In this document: positions 38,725 through 46,885 of the stretch, piece after piece | Numbering within the stretch: position 1 is the first letter of the stretch | Layout: every line of letters starts with the position of its first letter | Assembly: GCF_010587385.1 (NCBI RefSeq) | Contig: NZ_CP047475.1 | Coordinates: 124,001 to 188,000, forward strand | Length of the DNA: 64,000 bases | Source: Vibrio astriarenae | GTDB lineage: Bacteria; Pseudomonadota; Gammaproteobacteria; Enterobacterales; Vibrionaceae | Direction of reading: 5' to 3' | Notes under the pieces: model-generated | Seen by the model: the letters and a program-made list of their open reading frames with translations, nothing else | What the model was told of the DNA's origin: nothing | Database searches by the model: none | Position numbers and translations under genes: made by a program

Positions 38725-39726
38725 ATGACAATTAAAGTCGGAATTAATGGTTTTGGTCGTATTGGTCGTCTTGCACTGCGTGCAGCGTTTGACTGGGAAG
38801 AGCTAGAGTTTGTACTCATCAATGATGTTGCGGGTGATACTGCGACCCTTGCCCACCTTTTAGAGTTTGATTCTGTTCAAGGTCGCTGGCATCACGAAGT
38901 GACAGCTGAAGGTAGTGAGATGATCATTGACGGTCAGCGTGTCAAAACGACTCAAGAGCGCGATATCGACGCGATTGATTGGTCTGGCTGCGATGTTGTT
39001 ATTGAAGCAACAGGCGTTCATCGCAAGTCGGAGTTCCTGAATAAATACCTCGCTCAAGGCGTTAAGCGCGTTGTGGTTTCTGCACCTGTAAAAGAAGACG
39101 GCATCGCGAACATCGTCGTAGGTGTGAATGATGAGATTTTCGAACCTGCAGTGCACAAAATTGTTACTGCTGCGTCTTGTACCACCAACTGTATTGCACC
39201 GGTGGTTAAGGTTATTAACGAGAAATTGGGGATTGAGAACGCGTCATTCACCACGATTCATGATCTGACGAACACGCAAACCATTCTAGATGCACCGCAC
39301 AAGGATCTGCGTCGTGCTCGTGCATGCGGTATGAGTTTGATCCCGACAACAACCGGCTCTGCAAAGGCTATCGTTGAAATCTTCCCTGAGCTAGAGAACC
39401 GTATTAACGGTCACGCTGTGCGTGTACCGCTAGCGAATGCCTCTCTAACCGATATTATCTTTGAGGTGAAGCAAGACACGACAGCAGAGGAAGTTAACGC
39501 GCTGCTCAAAGAAGCTTCAGAGAACGAGCTAAAAGGCATTCTTGGCTATGAAGAGCGCCCGCTAGTCTCTATCGATTATAAGGGTGACCAACGCTCAACC
39601 ATCGTTGATGCACTATCAACCATGCTAGTGGGCAAGCGTATGGTGAAGATCTACGCTTGGTACGACAATGAAATGGGTTATGCAACACGTACTGCTGAGT
39701 TAGTGCGTAAAGTAGGCTTGGCGTAA
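38725..39726 (+). CDS. ArsJ-associated glyceraldehyde-3-phosphate dehydrogenase
   Basis: 333 residues. The NAD-binding start is [15 protein letters not shown] and the catalytic Cys is in [12 protein letters not shown]. Its place 27 bases after arsR and upstream of arsJ marks it as the accessory GAPDH that can use arsenate in place of phosphate, forming 1-arseno-3-phosphoglycerate for export by ArsJ. It is not the central glycolytic copy, judging from context. Confidence 0.92.
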   Translation: MTIKVGINGFGRIGRLALRAAFDWEELEFVLINDVAGDTATLAHLLEFDSVQGRWHHEVTAEGSEMIIDGQRVKTTQERDIDAIDWSGCDVVIEATGVHRKSEFLNKYLAQGVKRVVVSAPVKEDGIANIVVGVNDEIFEPAVHKIVTAASCTTNCIAPVVKVINEKLGIENASFTTIHDLTNTQTILDAPHKDLRRARACGMSLIPTTTGSAKAIVEIFPELENRINGHAVRVPLANASLTDIIFEVKQDTTAEEVNALLKEASENELKGILGYEERPLVSIDYKGDQRSTIVDALSTMLVGKRMVKIYAWYDNEMGYATRTAELVRKVGLA

Positions 39727-39748
39727 GTTAGAGAATTAGGAGATAACA

Positions 39749-40237
39749 ATGACACATCCAACATGGCAACTAGACTTAGAAAAAGGTGCACTCATCCTAA
39801 CGCCATGCCCAGGCACAAAAGAAACAGACCTTGATGCTTCTCTAGCTCAGCTAAAAGAGCAGGGCGTTGAAGCGATTGTAACCGCACTTGATGATGCAGA
39901 ACTTGCAAGCAAAGACGTTGCAGCACTGGGTGAGAAAACACAAGCGCTTGGTATGCAATGGTTCCAAATCGAAATTGAAGACGACTGTGCACCGGGTGCT
40001 GAATTTGCCGCTAAGTGGCAAGCGGCTAGCCCTGCATTGCATGCTGTTGTTGATAATGGCGGTAAGGTAGCGATGCACTGCATGGGCGGTTCGGGTCGTA
40101 CAGGTCTTTTGGCTGCACACCTTCTGTTAGAAAAAGAGTGGTCACTAGAGACTATCTTTGAGCAGGTTAAAGCTCTGCGTCCTGGCGCTTTTACTAAGCC
40201 AGTACAGATCGACTACATCCAGTCGGTCGCGCAGTAA
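39749..40237 (+). CDS. Cys-based (CDKN3/dual-specificity-like) phosphatase in the ars operon
   Basis: 162 residues. The phosphatase loop is HCMGGSGRTG (C-x5-R), and the general acid may lie in the upstream acidic segment EIEDDCAPG. The closest family I recognise is the cyclin-dependent-kinase-inhibitor-3-like protein tyrosine phosphatase group. It lies between the GAPDH and arsJ genes, 22 bases after the former, with RBS TTAGGAG. A role in arsenate metabolism is inferred from position; its substrate is unknown. Confidence 0.82.
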   Translation: MTHPTWQLDLEKGALILTPCPGTKETDLDASLAQLKEQGVEAIVTALDDAELASKDVAALGEKTQALGMQWFQIEIEDDCAPGAEFAAKWQAASPALHAVVDNGGKVAMHCMGGSGRTGLLAAHLLLEKEWSLETIFEQVKALRPGAFTKPVQIDYIQSVAQ

Positions 40238-40249
40238 TTACCCCTCTAT

Positions 40250-40286
40250 GAGCTTTTGGGTTGCCATGATCCAAAAGCTCTTCTTT
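40250..40286 (+). terminator. Hairpin between phosphatase and arsJ
   Basis: GAGCTTTTGG / CCAAAAGCTC with an 11-base loop is followed by TTCTTT. It could be a partial terminator or an RNA-stability stem that lowers arsJ expression relative to upstream genes. Confidence 0.55.
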
Positions 40287-40305
40287 CCCCATTCGGTCAT
40301 TGATT

Positions 40306-41526
40306 ATGATTGCTCAACTCGACAAAAGTATTCGTCAATACATCCTTGTTACGTTTAACTACTGGAACTTTACCCTTACTGACGGTGCCTTGCGTATGCT
40401 GGTGGTACTGTACTTTCACGACTTAGGGTATAGCTCTTTAGCGATAGCGTCCCTGTTCCTTTTCTATGAATTTTTTGGTGTGGTGACCAACCTTATCGGA
40501 GGATGGCTTGGTGCACGACTGGGTCTGAATAAGACCATGAATATTGGCTTAGGAATGCAAATATTTGCCCTTGCTATGCTTGCAGTACCAAGCACATGGC
40601 TGACGATTCCATGGGTGATGGCTGCTCAAGCACTATCGGGCATCGCCAAAGATTTGAATAAGATGAGTGCGAAAAGCTCGATAAAGACCTTGGTTCCTGA
40701 CGAACAGCAAGGGGCTCTTTATAAATGGGTTGCTATTCTAACGGGTTCAAAAAACGCGTTGAAAGGGGCAGGCTTTTTCTTAGGTGGTGCTCTTTTAATG
40801 GCATTTGGTTTCCAAGTGGCCGTCGCAATTATGGCTGCAGTGCTGCTGGTGGTATTGATAGGTAGCCTGATCTTCCTTGAGAGTGATTTAGGTAAAGCCA
40901 AGTCAAAGCCGAAATTTAGCCAAATTTTCTCTAAGTCGGAATCCATCAACATCCTCTCCGCAGCTCGCATGTTCTTGTTCGGTGCGCGTGATGTGTGGTT
41001 TGTGGTCGCGCTACCGATTTATCTTGGAAGCGTGTTCGGTTGGGATCATCTTTGGGTAGGTGGTTTTCTAGCCCTTTGGGTTATCGCGTATGGTTTTGTA
41101 CAAGGTATTGCTCCTCGTATTACGGGTAAAGCCGATGGCCGTGTTCCTAATGGTGGAGCCGCGCTTATTTGGGCCGTTTTGCTTGCGATGGTGACCGGGC
41201 TTATCGCGCTTGGTGTGCAGTATGAGTGGCACCCTCAATTTGTCATCGTGTTTGGTCTTTTGTTGTTCGGGGCGATTTTTGCCGTCAACTCATCACTGCA
41301 CTCGTACCTGATAGTGAGCTATGCAAAGGGTGATGGAGTTTCTCTTGATGTGGGCTTCTATTACATGGCAAATGCGATGGGCCGTTTGATTGGTACGGTT
41401 CTCTCTGGATGGGTGTTCCAAGTTGCAGGGCTAGCCGCTTGCTTGTGGGTATCGTTCGCATTTCTGATTCTCACAGCGCTAATATCAATTAAGCTGCCAA
41501 AGGTGCGTCCAGTCGCAACGGCGTAG
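40306..41526 (+). CDS. arsJ: Organoarsenical efflux MFS transporter ArsJ
   Basis: 406 residues from the ATG giving MIAQLDKSIRQYILVTFNYW; the TTG two codons earlier is less likely. About 12 hydrophobic helices of the major facilitator type. Segments such as FYEFFGVVTNLIGGWLG and AKDLNKMSAKSSIK fit the ArsJ family, which exports 1-arseno-3-phosphoglycerate. It ends the arsR-gapdh-phosphatase-arsJ operon, followed by a strong terminator. Confidence 0.94.
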   Translation: MIAQLDKSIRQYILVTFNYWNFTLTDGALRMLVVLYFHDLGYSSLAIASLFLFYEFFGVVTNLIGGWLGARLGLNKTMNIGLGMQIFALAMLAVPSTWLTIPWVMAAQALSGIAKDLNKMSAKSSIKTLVPDEQQGALYKWVAILTGSKNALKGAGFFLGGALLMAFGFQVAVAIMAAVLLVVLIGSLIFLESDLGKAKSKPKFSQIFSKSESINILSAARMFLFGARDVWFVVALPIYLGSVFGWDHLWVGGFLALWVIAYGFVQGIAPRITGKADGRVPNGGAALIWAVLLAMVTGLIALGVQYEWHPQFVIVFGLLLFGAIFAVNSSLHSYLIVSYAKGDGVSLDVGFYYMANAMGRLIGTVLSGWVFQVAGLAACLWVSFAFLILTALISIKLPKVRPVATA

Positions 41527-41552
41527 TGCAAACTTCACTGACTCTGTACATA

Positions 41553-41586
41553 AAGCTGACCAAAGCATAGCTTGGTCAGCTTTTTT
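41553..41586 (+). terminator. Intrinsic terminator after arsJ
   Basis: AAGCTGACCAA / TTGGTCAGCTT with an eight-base loop and a run of T residues. Confidence 0.9.
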
Positions 41587-41634
41587 ATTGCTATAGTCAA
41601 AGACATACGAACGATTAATGGCTAAGGGATAGTG

Positions 41635-42648
41635 ATGAGAGAACGGGTTCTGTGTTTTGATATGATGCGATGTGTTGCCGCTGTTGCGGTTATTGCAATA
41701 CATGTATTGGCCCCTTATCGACATGAACTTAACTCGATACCTTTTGACCAATGGCTGACGGCGATCACGGTGAATGGTATTAGCCGTTGGGCGGTTCCAG
41801 TTTTTATTCTGATTTCAGGTGCGCTGATGTTGTCAGACACACGCCCGTTTGATGGCAAGTACTATGTCAAACGAAGGCTTGGGAAGGTGTTGATCCCCTT
41901 TATTCTCTGGTCGCTGTTTTATGCTTATTTCTCTGGCTGGACTGCTCAAGGCTTTGATGCACAGGTGAGTCAAACGGTATTAGGAGAAAGTCTACACCAT
42001 GCCACTTACTACCACCTCGGCTTCTTCTATTACTTTATCCCACTCTATTTCGTGATCCCACTTTTTCAGTGGGCTCTACGCCAATATGGTGAGCCAGCTT
42101 TGTATGCCTATGTGGGTGTCTGGTTAGTCACTAGCTTACTGTTCCTACTACGGATCGATGGCTTTTGGAGCAATGAATTATGGTTATTCAGTGGTTATTT
42201 ACCTTTGGGTTACCTGTTGTTCAAAAAGGTACCCTTGCAGCGTAAGCCCGTCGCAATTTCAGTTTTGTTAGGCATCGCTGCGTTAGTATTAACGGTCACC
42301 ATGGTCGTGCAGCTCAGTGTGGCCAATGGTGAGTATTCAGTGGGACGCTGGTTTTCATACAAAACACTGAATGTCATTCTGGCCGCTTCAATGGTCTTTA
42401 TGCTGTGCCGATATTTCGGCGAAGGCTTATCTCAAGGAAAGCAGAGGGTGGTGAGCCTGGTTAGCCAATACAGCTTAGGTATTTATATTCTTCACCCTAT
42501 CTTCCTTTGGCCGATGAAAGAGTATGGCTGGCATCAGGGGCACCCTGTTTGGGTTATTCCGGTATGGATCGTGATCAGTGGTGCCGGCGCTCTTGGGTTG
42601 AGCTGGTGTTTTGCACAATCAAAATGGACTCGCTGGATGCTCCCTTAG
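41635..42648 (+). CDS. Acyltransferase 3 family membrane protein
   Basis: 337 residues from ATG, with AAGGGA upstream; a GTG lies one codon earlier. About ten transmembrane helices. The early motif FDMMRCVAAVAVIAIHVLAPY contains the conserved His, and WAVPVFILISGALML the R/P-type membrane core. This family (WecH/OafA type) moves acetyl or other acyl groups to surface polysaccharides. It converges with yhhM, with a four-base overlap of the two ends. Confidence 0.88.
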   Translation: MRERVLCFDMMRCVAAVAVIAIHVLAPYRHELNSIPFDQWLTAITVNGISRWAVPVFILISGALMLSDTRPFDGKYYVKRRLGKVLIPFILWSLFYAYFSGWTAQGFDAQVSQTVLGESLHHATYYHLGFFYYFIPLYFVIPLFQWALRQYGEPALYAYVGVWLVTSLLFLLRIDGFWSNELWLFSGYLPLGYLLFKKVPLQRKPVAISVLLGIAALVLTVTMVVQLSVANGEYSVGRWFSYKTLNVILAASMVFMLCRYFGEGLSQGKQRVVSLVSQYSLGIYILHPIFLWPMKEYGWHQGHPVWVIPVWIVISGAGALGLSWCFAQSKWTRWMLP

Positions 42649-42980
42649 CGTTGTAAGGCAAAGTGGATAAATTGATCGCCGCGATAGGTTAAAGCGCCTT
42701 TATCCCCCGGTGTTAGGGCTTGATAATAGTGCGGGGTCACTTGGAACTCACGTTTAGGTCCAAAGTGGCCTTTTTGTACATAAATCCAATACTCCTGTGT
42801 ATCTTGACCGATTTGTTGTCGTTGCAAGTCAATATCAATACTTTGCTTGTCGAGTATTGTCACGTTGACGGTTTGCTCGGGAGCATTGAGGCCTTGATTG
42901 TGCTGGGTGAAGTTCTTCCAACACAACCAGCCTGCTAATATCGCTAATAACCCTATTGTGACAAAAAGTGGTGAAAGCAT
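42645..42980 (-). CDS. yhhM: DUF2500 membrane-anchored protein (YhhM-like)
   Basis: 111 residues with one N-terminal transmembrane helix (LFVTIGLLAILAGWLCW) and a C-terminal beta domain ending HYYQALTPGDKGALTYRGDQFI, which matches the Y-x2-L-x2-GD-x-G-x-L-x-Y-x-G-x-x-F pattern of DUF2500. Function unknown. In E. coli yhhM lies beside yhhL and yhhN near rsmD-ftsY; here the same genes are spread over this region. Confidence 0.85.
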   Translation of the reverse strand: MLSPLFVTIGLLAILAGWLCWKNFTQHNQGLNAPEQTVNVTILDKQSIDIDLQRQQIGQDTQEYWIYVQKGHFGPKREFQVTPHYYQALTPGDKGALTYRGDQFIHFALQR

Positions 42981-43207
42981 CCTCTATCTCCTTTATTGAG
43001 CTGTAACAATATTACTCTGCGGTTTCTCCAAAAATCACAATAAGCCATACATTTCGTGACGCATATCTTATTGAAATATCAGATTTGTCGAGGTGATTTC
43101 ACCTTCGTTACTTGGTGTAGTACACAGTTATGAACAAAAAGACTCGAATTATCTAATGAGCTGATAAAGAATTAGTGAAAAGGACATACGTAGGTAGGGA
43201 GGTCACT

Positions 43208-43573
43208 ATGTCTGATATCGAAAAAGTGGTTGTCCGTACTCGACGATTAGAGAAGTTATTGAGAGCACAGTACCATGCCGAGGGGCGAGGTTTACATCAG
43301 CTGATCTCTAGCTGTGAAGAGCGCTTGCCTCATGATGTGATTAGTCGACTGCGTTTTGTTGCGACCATAAGAAACAAAGTGGTTCACGAAGAAGACTTTG
43401 CGTTCAAAGAAGTGGATGATTTTTTCGCGGCATGTGATTTGTGTGAGGAAGATCTAACACCAAGGAGCAGTCGTTTCATTTGGCGAGCGGCAATGTGGTT
43501 GATGGTATTGATAACTACGATGGCCATTGTTTTTTATTACATTCACTGGGATACGCTAGAGCGTTTTCTGTAG
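43208..43573 (+). CDS. DUF4145-like single-pass membrane protein
   Basis: 121 residues from the ATG with GGGAGGT upstream; a longer frame starting at 43175 is less likely. The body (VVRTRRLEKLLRAQYHAEG to RFVATIRNKVVHEEDF) resembles DUF4145, with a conserved RNKVVHE near the middle. The C-terminus is a single helix (AAMWLMVLITTMAIVFYYI), suggesting a tail-anchored inner-membrane protein facing the cytoplasm. Function unknown. Confidence 0.8.
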   Translation: MSDIEKVVVRTRRLEKLLRAQYHAEGRGLHQLISSCEERLPHDVISRLRFVATIRNKVVHEEDFAFKEVDDFFAACDLCEEDLTPRSSRFIWRAAMWLMVLITTMAIVFYYIHWDTLERFL

Positions 43574-43594
43574 TTGAATTGAAAAAGTGGTACT

Positions 43595-43625
43595 AAAAAG
43601 GGGGACGCTGTGCGTCCCCCTTTTT
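43595..43625. terminator. Terminator after the DUF4145-like gene
   Basis: AAAAAGGGGGACGC / GCGTCCCCCTTTTT with a TGT loop. Usable on both strands, and it shields the adjacent IS element from outside transcription. Confidence 0.9.
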
Positions 43626-43631
43626 GTTATA

Positions 43632-44220
43632 GGCCCTAAACCACCGCCTAGGGCGGTGGTGATTGTCCCTTTGGGCTCTTGCCCGAAGGAGTGCCCATGT
43701 TAAAAGTTAATCTCTTATTCACCACAAGTAAGAGGAAACAAATAACATGAGCGACTATAGAAGTTCATCACATGTATATTGGCGTTGCAAATACCATATT
43801 GTATGGACGCCAAAGTATAGGTTCAGGATTTTGAAAGGTAATGTAGCCAAAGAGCTCTACCGGTCAATCTACATTTTTGTGCAATATGAAAGATTGCGAA
43901 GTCCTAGAGCTGAGTATCCAAGAAGATCACGTTCATCTGGTAATAATAGTGCCGCCTAAAGTCTCGATATCGACTCTAATGGGGGTACTAAAGGGAAGGG
44001 CTGCAATCCGATTGTTCAACAAATTTCCACATATAAGAAAACGATTGTGGGGAAATCATTTCTGGGCAAAAGGTTACTTTGTGGACACGATTGGTGTTAA
44101 CGAGCAAATTATACGAAGGTATGTACGTCACCAGGAGAAGAAAGAGTTGGAGCACGAGGCTCAGTTGGAGATGAAGATGGACTAACCATCTCGTTTGCCC
44201 CCTTATAGGGGGCTCAAAGC
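43632..44220 (+). mobile_element. IS200/IS605-family insertion sequence, IS200 group
   Basis: The left end has hairpin ACCACCGCC / GGCGGTGGT (43640-43660) and a GGGCTCTTGCCC region before the transposase start. The right end has hairpin GCCCCC / GGGGGC (44197-44213). There are no terminal inverted repeats or target duplications, as expected for this single-strand transposing family. The outer limits are approximate. It sits between the DUF4145-like gene's terminator and a small membrane-peptide unit. The transposase frame is broken. Confidence 0.85.
43747..44185 (+). pseudogene. tnpA: IS200-type transposase TnpA, frameshifted
   Basis: The first frame starts at 43747 (MSDYRSSSHVYWRCKYHIVWTP...) and fails after YRSIYIF. 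The second, one base ahead, continues as CNMKDCEVLELSIQEDHVHL to the end. Removing one T from the five-T run at 43874-43878 restores a single frame of about 146 residues. The HUH motif (DHVHL) and catalytic Tyr (in IIRRYVRHQE) lie in the second frame. Either a mutation, a base-call error in the homopolymer, or rare slippage; inactive as read. Confidence 0.88.
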
Positions 44221-44221
44221 A

Positions 44222-44246
44222 AAACCGCCTTCTCAGAAGGCGGTCA
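44222..44246 (-). terminator. Terminator of the 25-codon gene
   Basis: On the minus strand ACCGCCTTC / GAAGGCGGT with a three-base loop is followed by TTTTGCTTT. It lies about 20 bases after the stop of the small ORF and next to the right end of the IS element. Confidence 0.7.
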
Positions 44247-44265
44247 GTTTACTTTTTTGATGAGA

Positions 44266-44343
44266 TTAGTACATCATTGGCAGTGTCATCAGACCGAATA
44301 CCACTGCAATCATTACCAATCCTTGCTTTTGAGATGAAGTCAT
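44266..44343 (-). CDS. Small membrane peptide of 25 residues
   Basis: I do not recognise the family. ATG to TAA, beginning MTSSQKQGLVMIAVVFGLM and ending with a Met-rich TLPMMY tail. After a short polar start nearly all residues are hydrophobic, so it should form one membrane helix. The ribosome site AGGAG is nine bases upstream, a promoter (TTGCAC, 17 bases, TATTAT) lies at 44378-44406, and a terminator follows. Having promoter, RBS, ORF and terminator in order argues that it is a real gene. It may be a new or unlisted small protein of vibrios. Confidence 0.68.
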   Translation of the reverse strand: MTSSQKQGLVMIAVVFGLMTLPMMY

Positions 44344-44377
44344 CTTGCCACTGCTCCTAAATTCTTGTGATGTGAAG

Positions 44378-44406
44378 ATAATAATACTTTTTAGTGTTAA
44401 GTGCAA
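44378..44406 (-). promoter_or_regulatory. Promoter of the 25-codon gene
   Basis: Minus strand: TTGCAC (-35, 44401-44406), 17-base spacer, TATTAT (-10, 44378-44383). Predicted start near 44371, giving a 5' leader of about 28 bases that ends in the AGGAG site. Confidence 0.72.
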
Positions 44407-45029
44407 ATTAGATCTTAAAGGCGACAAAAAATTAACTTTATCGAGTCGATAAGGTGCTTTTGTTAGGTATTTGTCATGGTTATTTTAGGTGTTTATAATG
44501 TTAATGGAAATGTAGTTGTGGATTAAAGTGCTGATTTTAAATTATTTTATCTTTGGTTTTTATGTGGTTTAATTTTAATCATACGATTATAGGGCCTTGG
44601 TAGTTAAGCTAGGTGTTATTCCTCAAATAGGGTTGGTTTTCGCCATTTAACTAGCCAGTATATCTACTTGTCATACCACTCTCTTAAAGAGCGTTACTTA
44701 AGCTGACTATCAATGATGATTCAGAAGACAAATGGCCATCACGGCTCAGGCAAACGTTTGCCTTTAAAATATTAATTATAAATCACTGATTTAAAGTGTT
44801 ATTTTGTTTTGGTTTTCTATTGTCTTCACCATGGTTTTTTCGATTTTAAGTATCAAAATCAAAGGTGTAGGTATACTTATTGCGATGCTAGTGAAAAACT
44901 AAGGCTAAAAGAGGTAAAGTGAGAGTTTTACTTGGTTAGCTCATCTAGATCCAAGTTTTGAGCTTGCTGACTAGACTTCACATCACTACGCCATACACTG
45001 GCCATCTCAGTTCATTCTAGGTGGTTTAT
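44407..45029. other. A/T-rich geneless region with two palindromes
   Basis: About 620 bases with no credible ORF. It holds TTATCGAGTCGATAA (44438-44452), just upstream of the small-peptide promoter, and the perfect palindrome AGGCAAACGTTTGCCT (44748-44763). The right part should hold the yhhN promoter. A small RNA is possible but I see no clear terminator. Confidence 0.5.
44748..44763. promoter_or_regulatory. LacI/PurR-type palindrome
   Basis: AGGCAAACGTTTGCCT is a perfect 16-base dyad and is close to the PurR box pattern ACGCAAACGTTTGCGT. No purine gene is next to it. Confidence 0.5.
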
Positions 45030-45650
45030 ATGTGGTTTTGGTTTACGGTTGCATTGTCAGGGTTGTTGGGCAGTGAAGCGGCATTAGGTCGTAACTCAAC
45101 CAAAGCAATACTGTTTAAACTGCTCTCATTTGCTTGCTTATTGTTGGGTGTCTTTAAAGCAGAGCTCAGTTTTAGTTTGCTGCTTGCCATTTCAACGGGT
45201 TTGGTCAGCAGTGCTGGAGCTGATATTCTGTTTTTTGTTAAACAGCGACGACGTCTAAGCTACCTAGCCTTTATCTCGTCACAGCTCTGTTTTAGTTGGG
45301 CATTTTGGCAACAGCTCGAAGGGCCAGTGTTCCTGTGGTTACCTGCACTACTCTTTGCTGTTGCTATCGTGCTATTTTTATTATTGCTCCCAAGGATTGA
45401 TAGCACATTAGTGCCCACGGCAATAACAGGCTTCATTGCTGTAGAACTGGCTTGTGCTGCAGGTGAGGTTTGGCTGAGTTCGCCAAACCTATCGAACTTG
45501 TTAGGCTTTCTAGGGTGCTTACTTATGCCAATCTCGGTCATCTTGGTCTCTCTAAGAGTCGACCAAGCGGTGCTTTGGCAAGATCGCCGACTCTCATCTT
45601 TCTTGTTCTTATTGGCGAATGCTCTGATAGTGGCATCTGTTCTAATCTAG
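45030..45650 (+). CDS. yhhN: YhhN-family membrane protein (lysoplasmalogenase-like)
   Basis: 206 residues from the ATG at 45030, where AGGTGG is five bases upstream; GTG at 45021 is an alternative. About eight hydrophobic helices, and AISTGLVSSAGADILFF plus AVELACAAGEVWL match the E. coli YhhN pattern with its conserved acidic residues in membrane helices. Eukaryotic TMEM86 relatives cleave lysoplasmalogens; bacterial substrates are not known. Confidence 0.85.
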   Translation: MWFWFTVALSGLLGSEAALGRNSTKAILFKLLSFACLLLGVFKAELSFSLLLAISTGLVSSAGADILFFVKQRRRLSYLAFISSQLCFSWAFWQQLEGPVFLWLPALLFAVAIVLFLLLLPRIDSTLVPTAITGFIAVELACAAGEVWLSSPNLSNLLGFLGCLLMPISVILVSLRVDQAVLWQDRRLSSFLFLLANALIVASVLI

Positions 45651-45716
45651 AAATAATCACAGTGTGGGCTCTGTTTGGCCTTTAGGGTAAGATGTGCGCC
45701 AAAATAGGAGGACGCC

Positions 45717-45956
45717 ATGTCTCAAGAAATCCACGCACATAAAATTCTTAATCTTCTTCGTGAGCAGCCGATGTCTCGTGAAGCACTGCAACTTAAAGTT
45801 GACCAAGAGTTTGGTCAGCATGCGTCATTTCGCACTTGTAAGCTCAATGGATTTTCACTCAATGACTTACTTGAGTTTTTCTTTGCAAGAGAGAAAGTGA
45901 TTGAGGCAGACGGACGTCTGCATATCAATGAAGAGAACGTGTGTAGCCACCACTAA
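45717..45956 (+). CDS. YecH-family small metal-binding protein (DUF2492)
   Basis: 79 residues. IHAHKILNLLREQPM at the start, FRTCKLNGFSLNDLLEFF in the middle and NVCSHH at the end supply His and Cys residues that could bind metal. E. coli YecH is similar in size and layout. AGGAGG is well placed before the ATG. It lies 19 bases before yhgN and may be co-transcribed with it. Function unknown. Confidence 0.85.
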   Translation: MSQEIHAHKILNLLREQPMSREALQLKVDQEFGQHASFRTCKLNGFSLNDLLEFFFAREKVIEADGRLHINEENVCSHH

Positions 45957-45975
45957 ATACAGAGGATAACGCCTT

Positions 45976-46560
45976 ATGGATATACTGGCCGCTGCAACCA
46001 TGTTGTTTCTGATCATGGATCCGCTAGGTAACTTACCGATCGTACTGTCTATTTTGAAGCATATCGATAAGAAGCGTCAGCGGATGGTGCTGGTTAGAGA
46101 ACTGCTTTTCGCGCTGGCGATACTGATGTTGTTCCTGTTTGCGGGTAAAGGCATCATGAACTTTCTGCAAGTTCAACCCGAAACGCTCAGTATTTCGGGT
46201 GGTATTATTCTCTTCATTATCGCTATCAAAATGATATTTCCAAGTGCTGGAAGCATTACGGGGTTAGCCGCTGGTGAGGAGCCATTTATCGTGCCGCTTG
46301 CCATCCCTATGATTGCAGGTCCGTCTGTAATCGCGGCTCTGCTGCTGTTATCAAGTCAGCATCCAGATAAGCTAACAGAGCTTTCCATTGCGGTATTACT
46401 TGCATGGGGGGCCACCTTCTTCATTTTGATGTTCTATGGTTTATTCCATAAACTGCTTGGTGAGCGAGGGTTGAAGGCCATTGAAAGGTTGATGGGCTTA
46501 TTGCTTGTGATGATCTCAACACAAATGTTCCTAGACGGTGTAAAAGGGTACCTCGGTTAA
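45976..46560 (+). CDS. yhgN: MarC-family membrane protein YhgN
   Basis: 194 residues, six predicted transmembrane helices. MDPLGNLPIVLSIL and the later AIPMIAGPSVIAALLLL are the two inverted-repeat signatures of the MarC/NAAT family. E. coli YhgN has the same size. Some relatives are amino-acid transporters, but MarC's role is unsettled. It converges with yhhL. Confidence 0.92.
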   Translation: MDILAAATMLFLIMDPLGNLPIVLSILKHIDKKRQRMVLVRELLFALAILMLFLFAGKGIMNFLQVQPETLSISGGIILFIIAIKMIFPSAGSITGLAAGEEPFIVPLAIPMIAGPSVIAALLLLSSQHPDKLTELSIAVLLAWGATFFILMFYGLFHKLLGERGLKAIERLMGLLLVMISTQMFLDGVKGYLG

Positions 46561-46596
46561 CGACCTAACCGCCCTTTTACACTCAGACTACGCCGA

Positions 46597-46884
46597 TCAA
46601 GATGAGGTATCGCTCATTTGGTCGGCGTACTTGTATTTGATACCCAATAGGCCGACGACACCAAATACCACCAATGACAACTTATCCCCAAAGGTTAGAG
46701 CAACCCGTTGTCGTATTGCCGTAATGAAAATCGCTGCCTGCATGGCATGCATCAATATCATAAATCCAAGGATGACGAACAACACGATGTTGACTCCCTT
46801 GGGGTATGAAATGAAAAAGTTACTCAATAAAACACCCCAAACCGCAAGAAATAGTCCTTTTGCTAACAGAATGAGCCACTTCAT
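46597..46884 (-). CDS. yhhL: DUF1145 membrane protein (YhhL-like)
   Basis: 95 residues with about three transmembrane helices (ILLAKGLFLAVWGVLLSNFF; VNIVLFVILGFMILMHAMQ; LSLVVFGVVGLLGIKY). The HAMQ segment is typical of DUF1145. It starts two bases after the rsmD stop, the same rsmD-yhhL order as E. coli. Function unknown. Confidence 0.88.
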   Translation of the reverse strand: MKWLILLAKGLFLAVWGVLLSNFFISYPKGVNIVLFVILGFMILMHAMQAAIFITAIRQRVALTFGDKLSLVVFGVVGLLGIKYKYADQMSDTSS

Positions 46885-46885
46885 T

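Noticed and set aside
44224-44244. Hairpin taken as the right end of the IS element
   Set aside because: The GCCCCC/GGGGGC hairpin directly after the transposase fits the IS end better, and the minus-strand T-run after this hairpin suits a terminator for the small peptide gene. The boundary remains uncertain.
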